DNA of 64,000 nt from Mycobacterium sp. IDR2000157661. Its GTDB lineage: Bacteria > Actinomycetota > Actinomycetes > Mycobacteriales > Mycobacteriaceae. The notes below the pieces were generated by a model. It did no database searches and was not told the origin of the DNA. It saw nothing but the letters and a program-made list of their open reading frames with translations. Positions within the stretch are counted from its first letter, which is position 1. Each line of letters begins with the position of its first letter. The position numbers and the translations under genes were made by a program. The stretch spans positions 1,178,001 to 1,242,000 of the forward strand of contig NZ_CP081006.1 in the NCBI RefSeq assembly GCF_022317005.1, given 5' to 3'. Shown one piece after another: positions 56,263 through 64,000 of this stretch.

Positions 56263-56616
56263 TCAATACTCGACGCGGAAGCCTCCGATAATGCGGATCT
56301 CGTTGCCGTCGGGGTCGGTGAGCTCGGACAATCGCACACCCTTGTTCACCGGGAGGATCTCGCCGGGTTGCAGGCCCCGGGCGCGCACCTCGGCCAGGTG
56401 GCGTTCCAGGTCGTCGACGGCGAAGTTGAACAGGCCCCGGCCCGCCCGCGCGGCATCGCTGAAAACCTGCAACCAGGCACCCGGTCGCAGCTGCCACTCG
56501 ACGAGCGTCGGCATGGGGTTGTTGTCGGCGGCCCGGCCGAACAGGTCGGCGTACCACCGCTCGCTCCTGTCGACGTCGCTCACCGGAACGACGGCCAGTA
56601 CGTGGTCGATCGACAT
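56263..56616 (-). CDS. VOC-family protein
   Basis: Glyoxalase/bleomycin-resistance fold of 117 residues: two beta-alpha-beta-beta-beta repeats (VLAVVPVSDVDRSERWYADLFG, RLSELTDPDGNEIRIIGG). Metal ligands are hard to place: the first-site His is present as H5, and the last Glu is in GNEIRI. The role is unknown; it may bind or process the product of the neighbouring P450. 38 bases after the P450 gene and 13 before the isomerase-like gene. Confidence 0.88.
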   Translation of the reverse strand: MSIDHVLAVVPVSDVDRSERWYADLFGRAADNNPMPTLVEWQLRPGAWLQVFSDAARAGRGLFNFAVDDLERHLAEVRARGLQPGEILPVNKGVRLSELTDPDGNEIRIIGGFRVEY

Positions 56617-56654
56617 GCAGTTCCTCCCTTTCGGTGTCGGGAGTACCGACCGGA

Positions 56655-58025
56655 TCAGGACGCCGAACTAATCGGCGCGCGAGCCTTCCCCAGGGTGATC
56701 GGCAGCGACGCCCACCCGCGCAACACCCGGGTATGGCGTCGGCCGCCTTCGCCAGCCAGGCGTGCGTCGGGGAAGCGCTCGAAGAACGTGCGCAGGCCCA
56801 CCTCGCCCTCGGCGCGCGCCAGCGCCGCGCCGAGGCAGAAGTGTCTGCCGCCGGAGAACGACAGGTGCTTGCCCGCGTTGTCGCGTTCGATGTCGAACGC
56901 GTTCGGATCGTCGAACACCTGGGGATCGCGGTTGGCACCGGCCAGGTGGATGACGATCATCTCGCCCCGCTTCACCGGAGTGCCCGCCACGTCGACGTCC
57001 CTGCTCGCCACGCGTGCCGTCATCTGCACGGGCGAGTCGAAGCGCAGGATCTCCTCGACGGCGTTGGGCCACAGCTCCGGGCGGGCGGCAAGAGTGGCGA
57101 GCGGACCGGGATTGTCCAGCAGCAGGCGAATGCCGTTACCCAACAGGTTGACGGTGGTCTCGAAGCCGGCGGCGAGCACCAGGCCCGCGGTGGCCTGCAG
57201 CTCACGCTCGCTGAGTCCGGCCCCCTCGTCGGACGCTTGGATCAGCTGGCTCATCAGGTTGTCGCCCGGATTGCTACGCAGCTGGCGCAGATGCTCGGCC
57301 AGCCAGACGTTGAAACCGACGACACCCTCCTCCACTTCTTGGTACTGCTGCCACGACAATCCGATGTCCAGGCTCGGGGCGCCCAGCTCACCGAACCGCA
57401 GCACCCGCGGCCGGTCCCGGTCCGGCACCCCGAGAATGTCGCTGATCACCGCGATCGGCAGTTGCGAGCAGTACCGCTGGACGACGTCAACGACGTCGTC
57501 GCCGGCCTGCCCCTCGAGGTTGTCGAGCAGCTCGTTGGCCGTCTGCTCGACCCGATCGCGCAGGCCCTTCACCGCGCGAGTGGTGAACACCGAGGACACC
57601 AGCTTTCGGCAGCGGGTGTGGTCGGGCGGCTCGATCGTCAGCAGCGAAGGCGGTTCGATCGGGTGCAGCAGGCCTCCGTCGGTGCGGCGGACGACCCAGC
57701 GCAGCGGCCCTGGCAACTCGCCGCCGAGCGACGTGACACGGAAATCGTCGGACCGCAAGAGGTCGTTGGCGACCTGGTGGTCGAACGTCATCAGCACTGC
57801 GCGGCCCCGGATGACCGACCCCTTCGCGCGCTGCTCGTCGGCGAACGCGGTCGGGTTGGCCCGCACTTCCGGATCGGCGATCAGCCGGGCCTGCGGGTCG
57901 CCGCGGCGCGCACCGTAGATCGACAGGCCGCGAACCACACCGTGCAGAGCCAGCCACCGGATGCGTTGGCGCATGCGAGTGAGCGCATGCCCATTCTTCC
58001 TTTGGCGGCTGAGACCTTCGACCAT
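56655..58025 (-). CDS. Cytochrome P450
   Basis: 456 residues. The heme loop FSGGRHFCLGAALAR has Cys397. The K-helix EEILRFDSPVQ is present. The I-helix reads LAAGFETTVN, with Phe where many P450s have His (AGHETT). The family resembles the mycobacterial CYP140 group, but I cannot place it for sure. Start ATG 58025, divergent from a TetR gene with paired operators; it heads an operon with VOC, isomerase-like and rmlA genes. No ferredoxin gene is adjacent. Confidence 0.92.
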   Translation of the reverse strand: MVEGLSRQRKNGHALTRMRQRIRWLALHGVVRGLSIYGARRGDPQARLIADPEVRANPTAFADEQRAKGSVIRGRAVLMTFDHQVANDLLRSDDFRVTSLGGELPGPLRWVVRRTDGGLLHPIEPPSLLTIEPPDHTRCRKLVSSVFTTRAVKGLRDRVEQTANELLDNLEGQAGDDVVDVVQRYCSQLPIAVISDILGVPDRDRPRVLRFGELGAPSLDIGLSWQQYQEVEEGVVGFNVWLAEHLRQLRSNPGDNLMSQLIQASDEGAGLSERELQATAGLVLAAGFETTVNLLGNGIRLLLDNPGPLATLAARPELWPNAVEEILRFDSPVQMTARVASRDVDVAGTPVKRGEMIVIHLAGANRDPQVFDDPNAFDIERDNAGKHLSFSGGRHFCLGAALARAEGEVGLRTFFERFPDARLAGEGGRRHTRVLRGWASLPITLGKARAPISSAS

Positions 58026-58040
58026 TGCGACACTCCATCC

Positions 58041-58094
58041 AACCGAATGACGGTTCGGTTATGTGTTGGCAGCTTACCGAATTACTATTCGGTA
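58041..58094. promoter_or_regulatory. Two TetR operators between the P450 and tetR genes
   Basis: Site 1 at 58041-58060: AACCGAAT-N4-GTTCGGTT, one mismatch. Site 2 at 58075-58094: TACCGAAT-N4-ATTCGGTA, a perfect 8-4-8 palindrome that overlaps TACTAT (58083-58088) and reaches the A of the tetR ATG. Centres are 34 bases apart. A repressor bound at site 2 blocks its own gene and site 1 the P450 operon. Confidence 0.75.
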
Positions 58095-58714
58095 TGGCAA
58101 GGAAGCGGATGCTGGCCCAGGAGCGACGGACTCGCATCCTCGACGCGGCTGTCGAGGTCTTCGCGCAGCGCGGATACGGGGGAGCGAAGATGCAGGACAT
58201 CGCCTCGCGCGCCGGTGTCGTGCCCTCGGTCCTCTACGACCACTTCGGCTCCAAGCGCGAACTGCACATCACCCTCCTCGACCTGCACGATCAGCAGATG
58301 AGAGACCGAACGCTGCGCCGCCTCGAGGGCGCCTCGGCCGAGGAGCTACTCCGTGCCAGCGTCGCCAGTTATTTCGAGTTCGTCGAGAAGGACCCGTTCA
58401 TCTGGCGGTTCCTGCACCGGGATCCCCCGGCGGACCCGGAGATCGACGCTGTCTGCCGAAGGATCGCCGATCGGGGTACCGCCGACATCGCCGACTTCAT
58501 CCGGTTCGCCGCGCCGGACGCCAAACCGGTCAAGGGCATCACCCTCGACGAGGCCGCGTGGATCCTGGCCCGCGCCACGCAATCGGCGAGCCACGGCGTG
58601 GCCACGTGGTGGTACGAGAACCGCGACGTGCCGCGCGAGCGGGTGGTCGAGCTCGTGTTCATGCTGCTCTGGCAGGGCTTCGACGGAATGCTCAAGCTGG
58701 GGTCGGCTGACTGA
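58094..58714 (+). CDS. TetR-family repressor
   Basis: 206 residues with an HTH at about 10-55 (RILDAAVEVFAQRGYGGAKM, VVPSVLYDHFGSKRELH) and a helical ligand domain. Start ATG 58094, with TACTAT only 5 bases upstream; likely nearly leaderless. It probably represses itself and the P450 operon through the two palindromes in the 68-base gap; the ligand may be the P450 substrate. Its end overlaps the end of the UDP-glucose dehydrogenase gene by 23 bases on the opposite strand. Confidence 0.93.
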   Translation: MARKRMLAQERRTRILDAAVEVFAQRGYGGAKMQDIASRAGVVPSVLYDHFGSKRELHITLLDLHDQQMRDRTLRRLEGASAEELLRASVASYFEFVEKDPFIWRFLHRDPPADPEIDAVCRRIADRGTADIADFIRFAAPDAKPVKGITLDEAAWILARATQSASHGVATWWYENRDVPRERVVELVFMLLWQGFDGMLKLGSAD

Positions 58715-60041
58715 CCCGTTCGACGTTCCTGCCCAGGCTGTGCACCCGCCAACCGGCCGCCGACCAATGATCGATATCGAGGCAGTTGCGGCCGTCGACA
58801 ACGACTTTCGCCCGTACCGTCGTCGCCAGGTGGGCCGGGTCCAGCTCAACGAACTCACGCCACTCGGTCAGCACCAGCACCGCGTCGGCCCGCTCGCAGG
58901 CCTCGAGGGCCGACGTCGAGTAGTTCAGCGTCGGGAACACCCGTCGGGAGTTCTCCATCGCCTTGGGGTCGTAGACGTTGACGGTGGCGCCGTTGAGTTG
59001 CAGCATCCCCGCCACGTTGAGCGCGGGCGAGTCCCGCACGTCGTCGGACTCGGGCTTGAACGCCGCACCGAGCACGGCGATGTTGGCACCGAGCAGCGAG
59101 CCGCCACACGCCGTGGTCGCCAGTTCCACCATTCGGGTGCGACGGCGCATATTGATGCTGTCCACCTCGCGCAGGAACGTCAGCGCGTGGTTGGCGCCGA
59201 GTTCGCCCGCACGCGCCATGAACGCGCGGATGTCCTTCGGCAGGCACCCGCCGCCGAAACCCAGCCCCGCGTTGAGGAAACGCCGCCCGATGCGCGGGTC
59301 GTGGCCGAGTGCGTCGGCCAACATGCTGACGTCGGCGTCGACTGCCTCACACACTTCGGCGATCGCGTTGATGAACGAGATCTTGGTTGCCAGGAAGGCG
59401 TTGGCGGAGACCTTGACCAGCTCCGCGGTCTGCAGATCGGTCACCAGGAACGGCACGGCGCCGGCCAGCAGCGCCGCGTACATCTCCCGGGCCGCCGCCT
59501 CGGCACGAACCGAATCCCGTTGCACTCCAAGCACAATGCGGTCCGGATGAAAGGTGTCGTGCACCGCGAAGCCCTCACGAAGAAACTCGGGATTCCAGGC
59601 GACCTCCACGTCGACACCGGCGGGCGCCAACGCGCGTGCCCGGTCGACGAGGTCGGCGGCGGTGCCCACCGGCACCGTCGACTTGCCGATGATCACGGCG
59701 GGCCGCTCGAGCAGGGGCACCAGCGTGTCGATCACCGCATGCACGCAACGCAGGTCTGCGCCGTACTCGCCCTTCTTCTGCGGCGTGCCGACTCCGAGGA
59801 AGTGCACGTCGGCGAATTCGGCGGCGGCCTCGTAGTCCGTGGTGAACCGCAGCCGGCCAGCAGCGATGTTGTCGCGCAACATCTTCGGCAACCCGGGCTC
59901 GTAGAACGGAACGTCACCCGCGGCGAGTTTGGCCACCTTGCCCGGGTCGATGTCGACACCGAGAACCTCGTGACCGAGTTCGGCCATACCGGCCGCGTGG
60001 GTGGCCCCGAGATAACCCGTGCCGAAGACGGTGCACCGCAT
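58692..60041 (-). CDS. udgA: UDP-glucose 6-dehydrogenase
   Basis: Oxidises UDP-glucose to UDP-glucuronate. It has 449 residues: Rossmann fold GTGYLGATHAAGMAELGHEV at the start, GKSTVPVGTA, and the catalytic Cys266 in GFGGGCLPKD. The C-terminal UDP-binding domain follows (GAAFKPESDDVRDSPAL). The M. tuberculosis counterpart is Rv0322 (udgA). ATG 60041. Convergent with the tetR gene. Confidence 0.95.
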   Translation of the reverse strand: MRCTVFGTGYLGATHAAGMAELGHEVLGVDIDPGKVAKLAAGDVPFYEPGLPKMLRDNIAAGRLRFTTDYEAAAEFADVHFLGVGTPQKKGEYGADLRCVHAVIDTLVPLLERPAVIIGKSTVPVGTAADLVDRARALAPAGVDVEVAWNPEFLREGFAVHDTFHPDRIVLGVQRDSVRAEAAAREMYAALLAGAVPFLVTDLQTAELVKVSANAFLATKISFINAIAEVCEAVDADVSMLADALGHDPRIGRRFLNAGLGFGGGCLPKDIRAFMARAGELGANHALTFLREVDSINMRRRTRMVELATTACGGSLLGANIAVLGAAFKPESDDVRDSPALNVAGMLQLNGATVNVYDPKAMENSRRVFPTLNYSTSALEACERADAVLVLTEWREFVELDPAHLATTVRAKVVVDGRNCLDIDHWSAAGWRVHSLGRNVERVSQPTPA

Positions 60042-60118
60042 ACTGCATCTATAGGCTGCCGCGATGAGCTAACCGCTACGCGACACCAGACGTGCGGCCA
60101 ACGCCAGGTTACGAGCGA

Positions 60119-61723
60119 CTAACTGCAGAAGATCAGGAAGCAGTTCGATCCGCCACCACCGCGGCCCGACGAACCGCTGGAACCGCCGGAACCGTAGTCA
60201 CCCGAACCGCGGGAGCCGGAGCCGGGGTAGCCCCCGGATCCGCTTCCCCCGTTCTGCCACGACGGCACCTGCTGGGGGTAGTCGGGCACCTCGGGCGCCT
60301 CCGGCGGCGTGTAGGTCGGCTCCGGCGGGGTGTACGTCGGTTTGGGCGGGATGTACGTCTGCTTCGGCGGGGTGTACGTCGGCTTCGGCGGCAGGTACGG
60401 CTTCGGGGCACGCCACGGCGGCGCCCACGGATTCTGTTGGCGCGGATAGTAATACGGCGGCGAGACCACCGGCGGCACGTACGCAGGGACCGGAGCCGGC
60501 GCCACGACGGGCGGGGCGGGCGGCGGTGCGACCGGTGCCGGCGGCGGCGCGGCGGGTGCGGGCGCGGGAGGCGGCGCCGCGGGCGCGGGCGCTTCGACAT
60601 AGACCGTTCGCGGAGCCTGCGGTGCGGGCTGCTGCTGCACGACGGGCACCGGCGCCTTGATGGTCTCGGCGGACGGTGGCGCCGGGGCAGGGAGGGGCGG
60701 CTGCGCCTCTTGGACCGGCGGCGCGGCCGGAACAACGCTGCTCGGGGCGATCGCGCTCTCGGCGGGGCTGGGCCGCTGGTCGGCGGTCGGGCGAATGCTG
60801 ACGGCCAGCGAGATGACCAGCGCAACGACGCCGACCACGAAGATGGACGTCAGCGCGCTACCGACAAGCAGGAACGGCTTGCCCTTCTCGGGTGCCGGCG
60901 TCAGGTCGGTCCGCGGCTCTAGGGCGTCCGCGTAGCCGCCGTCGCCGCCGACGGGGGCGAGCTGGGTCTCGGCCGCTGCGAATCGGGCGTACACCGAACC
61001 CGCGGTGGGACCGTCGGGATCCTGCGAGTAGGCCAGCCCGACCGTGGACGCCTCGAACGCGGGTGCGTGAGCGGCCGCCAACGCGGCGCCGCGGGCCAGC
61101 GCGAGTTCCGACTCGTCGGGGGCGTGCACCGGAAGGCTGACCAGATGCGTGAGGTGGTCCTTCACCGAACTGACGTCGACACCGGAACCGACGACGAACA
61201 GGCCCTGAGGCGGGGCGTCCTGCCGGTCCACCGCGGCGGCCATGTCGGCCAGAACGGCCATCGCATCGCCGCCGTGCAGCGTGCGGCTGAGCACCTTGAC
61301 CACCGAGCCGTCGTCGGTCTGGACCACCGACAGCGTGGCGGTGTCACGGTCGATGAACAGCAGCGCGGTGGTGGCGTATCCGACCGCACGTCCGATCGCC
61401 TGGGCGAGTGCCGCCGCGGCATGTCCGTCGGAGAACAGCAAGACGTCGTCGAGACCGCGGGCGGCCAACGCGTCGCGCAGCTGCGCGGCCTCGGCGTGGT
61501 CGCTCCACGTGACACCGATCGCCTTCAGATCGTGACCGCCCGCTTCGGCGCTCTCCTTGGTACCGAGCACGGCTTCGACCACCGCGCCTGCGGCGCTCGA
61601 GCCTTCGCTGGCGGTGATGTCGAAGGTGTCGTGGTCCACGGTCGCACCGTCGGCCTTATCGCCCTCGACCAGCACCATGCGGACCGTCGTAGGTGTCATC
61701 GACACACCCAGTACGATGTCCAC
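60119..61723 (-). CDS. DUF7159-like membrane protein with Pro-rich tail (Rv0312-like)
   Basis: 534 residues, function unknown. Residues 1-210 look like a degenerate Hsp70/actin fold: GVSMTPTTVRMVLVEG (Ser8 at the phosphate-1 Asp position), LFSDGHAAAALAQAIG, LLFIDRDTATLSVV (Asp kept), and VVGSGVDVSSVKDHL. One membrane helix lies near 270-295 (FLLVGSALTSIFVVGVV). The outer tail is Pro/Ala-rich, with about five heptads of the type PTYTPPK, then Gly/Ser, and ends in NCFLIFCS. Start GTG 61723 has GGAGG upstream. Confidence 0.78.
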   Translation of the reverse strand: MDIVLGVSMTPTTVRMVLVEGDKADGATVDHDTFDITASEGSSAAGAVVEAVLGTKESAEAGGHDLKAIGVTWSDHAEAAQLRDALAARGLDDVLLFSDGHAAAALAQAIGRAVGYATTALLFIDRDTATLSVVQTDDGSVVKVLSRTLHGGDAMAVLADMAAAVDRQDAPPQGLFVVGSGVDVSSVKDHLTHLVSLPVHAPDESELALARGAALAAAHAPAFEASTVGLAYSQDPDGPTAGSVYARFAAAETQLAPVGGDGGYADALEPRTDLTPAPEKGKPFLLVGSALTSIFVVGVVALVISLAVSIRPTADQRPSPAESAIAPSSVVPAAPPVQEAQPPLPAPAPPSAETIKAPVPVVQQQPAPQAPRTVYVEAPAPAAPPPAPAPAAPPPAPVAPPPAPPVVAPAPVPAYVPPVVSPPYYYPRQQNPWAPPWRAPKPYLPPKPTYTPPKQTYIPPKPTYTPPEPTYTPPEAPEVPDYPQQVPSWQNGGSGSGGYPGSGSRGSGDYGSGGSSGSSGRGGGGSNCFLIFCS

Positions 61724-61910
61724 TACCCCTCCAAAAAGTTTGCTACGCTGCCTAGGTCGGCGAGCGGCACCACATTCCGCACAAGCCGCCGACTAGTCCT
61801 TCATCGCCCCGAGCAGCACGCTTGTTACACCCCGACGAACATTTGCTGCGAAGCGATCAGCCTGGCCGGCAGCGGACGGCACGGGTGCTGCCACGCCGGT
61901 AGGCCAAACC

Positions 61911-63224
61911 TTACTCGGATCGACGATCGAGCGCGCCTGTCCGTTCAGTGGTCGTCACCTCGTCATGGTTCGGGCGCCGCGTGGGGACGTGGCCGTGCAC
62001 ACCCTCGGCGTACGCGGTCTCGGCATGCTGGGAGAAGTCGACGCCGGTGGTCTCGTCCTCGGCGCTGACGCGGAAGCCCATCACCCGGTCGATGACCTTG
62101 CCGATCACGAACGACACCGCGAACGCGTACAGCGCGACCACCACCACGGCCAGCGACTGCTTGCCGAGTTGAGTGAGCCCGCCGCCGTAGAACAGGCCGG
62201 CGGGTCCGCCGGTCATCACCTCGGTGGCGATCAGACCGATGAGCAGAACGCCGACCACACCGCCGACGAAGTGCACTCCGACCACGTCGAGCGAGTCGTC
62301 GTAGTTCCACCGGAACTTCAGGCCGACAGCGAATGAGCAGACGACACCGGCCGCCGAGCCGACGATGACGGCGCCCAGGGTGTTTACCGTCCCGCAGGAC
62401 GGGGTGATGGCGACCAGTCCGGCGATGACGCCCGAGGCCGCGCCGAACGTGGTCGGCTTGCCGTCACGGATTCGCTCGACGGTGATCCAGCCGAGCATGC
62501 CGAGGCAACCGGCCACCAGGGTGTTGAGGAAGACCGCGGCCGCGGTGCCGTCGGCGGCCAGCGCCGAGCCGGCGTTGAACCCGAACCAGCCGAACCAAAG
62601 CAGGCCGGCGCCGAGGAGCACGAAGGGCAGGTTGTGCGGGCGCATGGCGTCCTTCTTGAAGCCGATGCGCGGGCCGAGCACCAGCGCGAGCGCCAGAGCC
62701 GAGGCACCGGAGACGATCTCGACGACGAGACCGCCTGCGTAGTCCAGCGCCCCCAGGTCGAACAGCCAGCCGCCGGGACCCCACACCCAGTGGGCCACGA
62801 CCGCGTAGACGGCGACGGTCCACATCGGCACGAACACCATCCAGGCCGAAAACCGCGCGCGGTCGGCGATCGCACCGCTGATCAGCGCGGCGGTCACGAT
62901 CGCGAAGGTCAACTGGAAGGTGGCGAAGAGCAGTTCGGGCACTGCGCCGCGCACCGTGGTCGGGTCGATGCCGAGCATGCCGAAGTGGGTGAGGTTGCCG
63001 ATCAGACCGCCGCCGGCGTCCTCGGAGAACGCCACGCTGTAGCCGGCGAGCAGCCACGCCACGGTGCACAACGGGATCGAGATGAAGCACATCATGATCA
63101 TGTTGAGCACGCCCGTGGTGCGCACCATGCCGCCGTAGAAGATGGCCAGGCCCGGCGTCATCAGCAGCACCATGGCGGTGGCGGCCAGCAGCCAGGCGGT
63201 GGCAGCGGGATCGATCGCGTCCAT
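61911..63224 (-). CDS. amt: Ammonium transporter
   Basis: Amt/Mep/Rh channel of 437 residues with 11 membrane helices. Signatures include MVLLMTPGLAIFYGGMVR at the first helix and DYAGGLVVEIVSGASALALA in the middle; the pore His pair lies in the VVGVHFVGGVVGVLL region and earlier. The C-terminal tail (YAEGVHGHVPTRRPNH) is the part that contacts GlnK/PII proteins in other bacteria. No glnB or glnD is adjacent, unlike in the amtB-glnB-glnD operon. ATG 63224 has GGAGGAG upstream. Confidence 0.93.
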   Translation of the reverse strand: MDAIDPAATAWLLAATAMVLLMTPGLAIFYGGMVRTTGVLNMIMMCFISIPLCTVAWLLAGYSVAFSEDAGGGLIGNLTHFGMLGIDPTTVRGAVPELLFATFQLTFAIVTAALISGAIADRARFSAWMVFVPMWTVAVYAVVAHWVWGPGGWLFDLGALDYAGGLVVEIVSGASALALALVLGPRIGFKKDAMRPHNLPFVLLGAGLLWFGWFGFNAGSALAADGTAAAVFLNTLVAGCLGMLGWITVERIRDGKPTTFGAASGVIAGLVAITPSCGTVNTLGAVIVGSAAGVVCSFAVGLKFRWNYDDSLDVVGVHFVGGVVGVLLIGLIATEVMTGGPAGLFYGGGLTQLGKQSLAVVVVALYAFAVSFVIGKVIDRVMGFRVSAEDETTGVDFSQHAETAYAEGVHGHVPTRRPNHDEVTTTERTGALDRRSE

Positions 63225-63285
63225 CGGGTCTCCTCCCAGTCGGGAAGAGCATTTCGGCCGAAGGTTTCGGCCACGGGGCGAGTGT

Positions 63286-63301
63286 GTTTCCGAAATGTTT
63301 C
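63286..63301 (-). promoter_or_regulatory. GlnR-like box upstream of amt
   Basis: On the minus strand it reads GAAAC (63301-63297), 6 bases, GAAAC (63290-63286), matching the core AC-n6-GAAAC of actinobacterial GlnR boxes. A further GAAAC lies at 63308-63304. It is 62 bases before the amt start. Nitrogen control by GlnR is known for actinobacterial amt genes; here it is predicted. Confidence 0.5.
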
Positions 63302-63341
63302 GTGTTTCGCGGTGATTACCGACTGCTCACCGCGCGTTCTG

Positions 63342-63914
63342 CTACAGCGACTTGATGAAGTTCTGATAGGACCGCGACGGGGTGGGACCGCGCTGCCCCT
63401 GATATTTCGAGCCGGCCTGCGCGCTGCCGTACGGATGCTCGGCCGGGCTGGTCAGCCGCAGGAGGCAGAGCTGACCGATCTTCATGCCGGGCCACAGGGT
63501 GATCGGCAGGTTGGCCACGTTGGACAGCTCGAGGGTGATGTGGCCGGAGAAGCCGGGGTCGATGAAGCCGGCGGTGGAGTGGGTCAGCAGGCCGAGCCGG
63601 CCGAGCGAGGACTTGCCCTCCAGTCGACCGGCGAGGTCGTCGGGCAGCGTGCACAGTTCCAGCGTCGAGCCGAGCACGAACTCGCCGGGATGCAGCACGA
63701 AGGGCTCACCCGGGACCGGCTCGACGAGGCTGGTCAGCTCGTCCTGCTGCTTGGCGGGGTCGATGTGGGTGTAGCGGGTGTTGTTGAACACCCGGAACAG
63801 GGCGTCAAGCCGAACGTCGATGCTCGACGGCTGGATCAGCGTGTCGTCGAACGGGTCCAGGCTCAGCCGCTCGGCGGCGATTTCGGCGCGAATGTCGCGA
63901 TCGGAGAGCAGCAC
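63342..63914 (-). CDS. dcd: dCTP deaminase
   Basis: Converts dCTP to dUTP (or, in the bifunctional form found in actinobacteria, straight to dUMP). It has 190 residues with [20 protein letters not shown], the conserved nucleotide and catalytic segment, and [18 protein letters not shown]. Start GTG 63914. The neighbouring tRNA-Gly end and UDP-glucose dehydrogenase match the M. tuberculosis Rv0321 region. It may be bifunctional; I cannot tell from the sequence alone. Confidence 0.95.
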   Translation of the reverse strand: MLLSDRDIRAEIAAERLSLDPFDDTLIQPSSIDVRLDALFRVFNNTRYTHIDPAKQQDELTSLVEPVPGEPFVLHPGEFVLGSTLELCTLPDDLAGRLEGKSSLGRLGLLTHSTAGFIDPGFSGHITLELSNVANLPITLWPGMKIGQLCLLRLTSPAEHPYGSAQAGSKYQGQRGPTPSRSYQNFIKSL

Positions 63915-63971
63915 GCGACGAGCGTATCGGCTCGGGTGCTAATCTCCGAGATCACCAAGGCCAGTCAACAT

Positions 63972-64000
63972 GCCGATGTAGTTCAATGGCAGAACATCAG
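63972..64000 (+). tRNA. tRNA-Gly, 5' part only
   Basis: The window ends inside this gene. GCCGATG (63972-63978) is a 7-base acceptor arm, then TA, and GTTC-AATGGCA-GAAC is a 4-bp D stem with its loop. The A and TCAG that follow start the anticodon stem. The pattern fits mycobacterial tRNA-Gly, which stands next to dcd in M. tuberculosis; the anticodon itself lies outside the window. Confidence 0.8.

Overview
The window is high-GC actinobacterial DNA. Its gene content and order point to a fast-growing Mycobacterium (Mycolicibacterium-type) chromosome. The markers are iniB-iniA-iniC, ttfA, etfD, a dnaK-grpE-dnaJ-hspR operon with HspR (HAIR) boxes, a 13E12-type HNH gene, and many leaderless GTG starts behind a TANNNT -10 element. 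No phage, insertion sequence or CRISPR array was seen; the region reads as core chromosome with small accessory modules. Comparisons with M. tuberculosis (Rv numbers) are from memory, not from a search.

Layout. 1-1690: end of a P450-ferredoxin cluster. 1703-4310 (-): membrane protein, thioesterase and purA, joined by GTGA overlaps. 4398-10997: Rv0358-, Rv0359-, Rv0360c-, Rv0361-, fba- and DedA-like genes, with a zinc CDF exporter and an alcohol dehydrogenase inserted. 10998-19789 (-): nhaA fused to a DsbA-like domain, GH76, TrmH, lipoprotein, SDR, ttfA and clpB. 19993-25768: secreted NTF2-like protein, GAP transporter, TetR/permease pair with paired operators, flavohemoprotein, a deleted alcohol dehydrogenase pseudogene and an epimerase. 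25765-29929 (-): the DnaK operon. 30147-34570: small conserved genes, an HNH gene, an F420 oxidoreductase and two membrane-anchored Thr-rich proteins. 34611-39889 (-): iniC, iniA, iniB and an iniB-like gene. 40109-46356: two membrane-anchored Hsp70-like genes on either side of the LuxR/MalT-like regulator IniR. 46445-54609: etfD, aspC, YibE/F, a LuxR regulator and a methyltransferase. 54627-58714: rmlA, two small enzymes, a P450 and its divergent TetR. 58692-63914 (-): UDP-glucose dehydrogenase, a proline-rich membrane protein, an ammonium transporter and dcd. The window ends inside a tRNA-Gly.

Themes. (a) Protein quality control: dnaK and clpB both carry HspR boxes, and hspR closes the dnaK operon. 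Between dnaJ and hspR lie three perfect-length 32-bp repeats, each encoding a 10-residue mini-cistron chained by TGATG overlaps; this is the most unusual structure in the window. (b) Envelope stress: the dynamin-like IniA/IniC, two IniB-domain proteins, IniR and two Hsp70-fold proteins (nucleotide-binding domain only, one membrane segment, Pro/Thr-rich outer tail) sit together. Clusters of a TTAGGGG-type motif upstream of three of these units may be the IniR sites. A third protein of similar architecture lies at 60119-61723. In all three the phosphate-1 Asp of Hsp70 is Ser. (c) Cell-wall and lipid metabolism: ttfA, rmlA, UDP-glucose dehydrogenase, GH76 and etfD.
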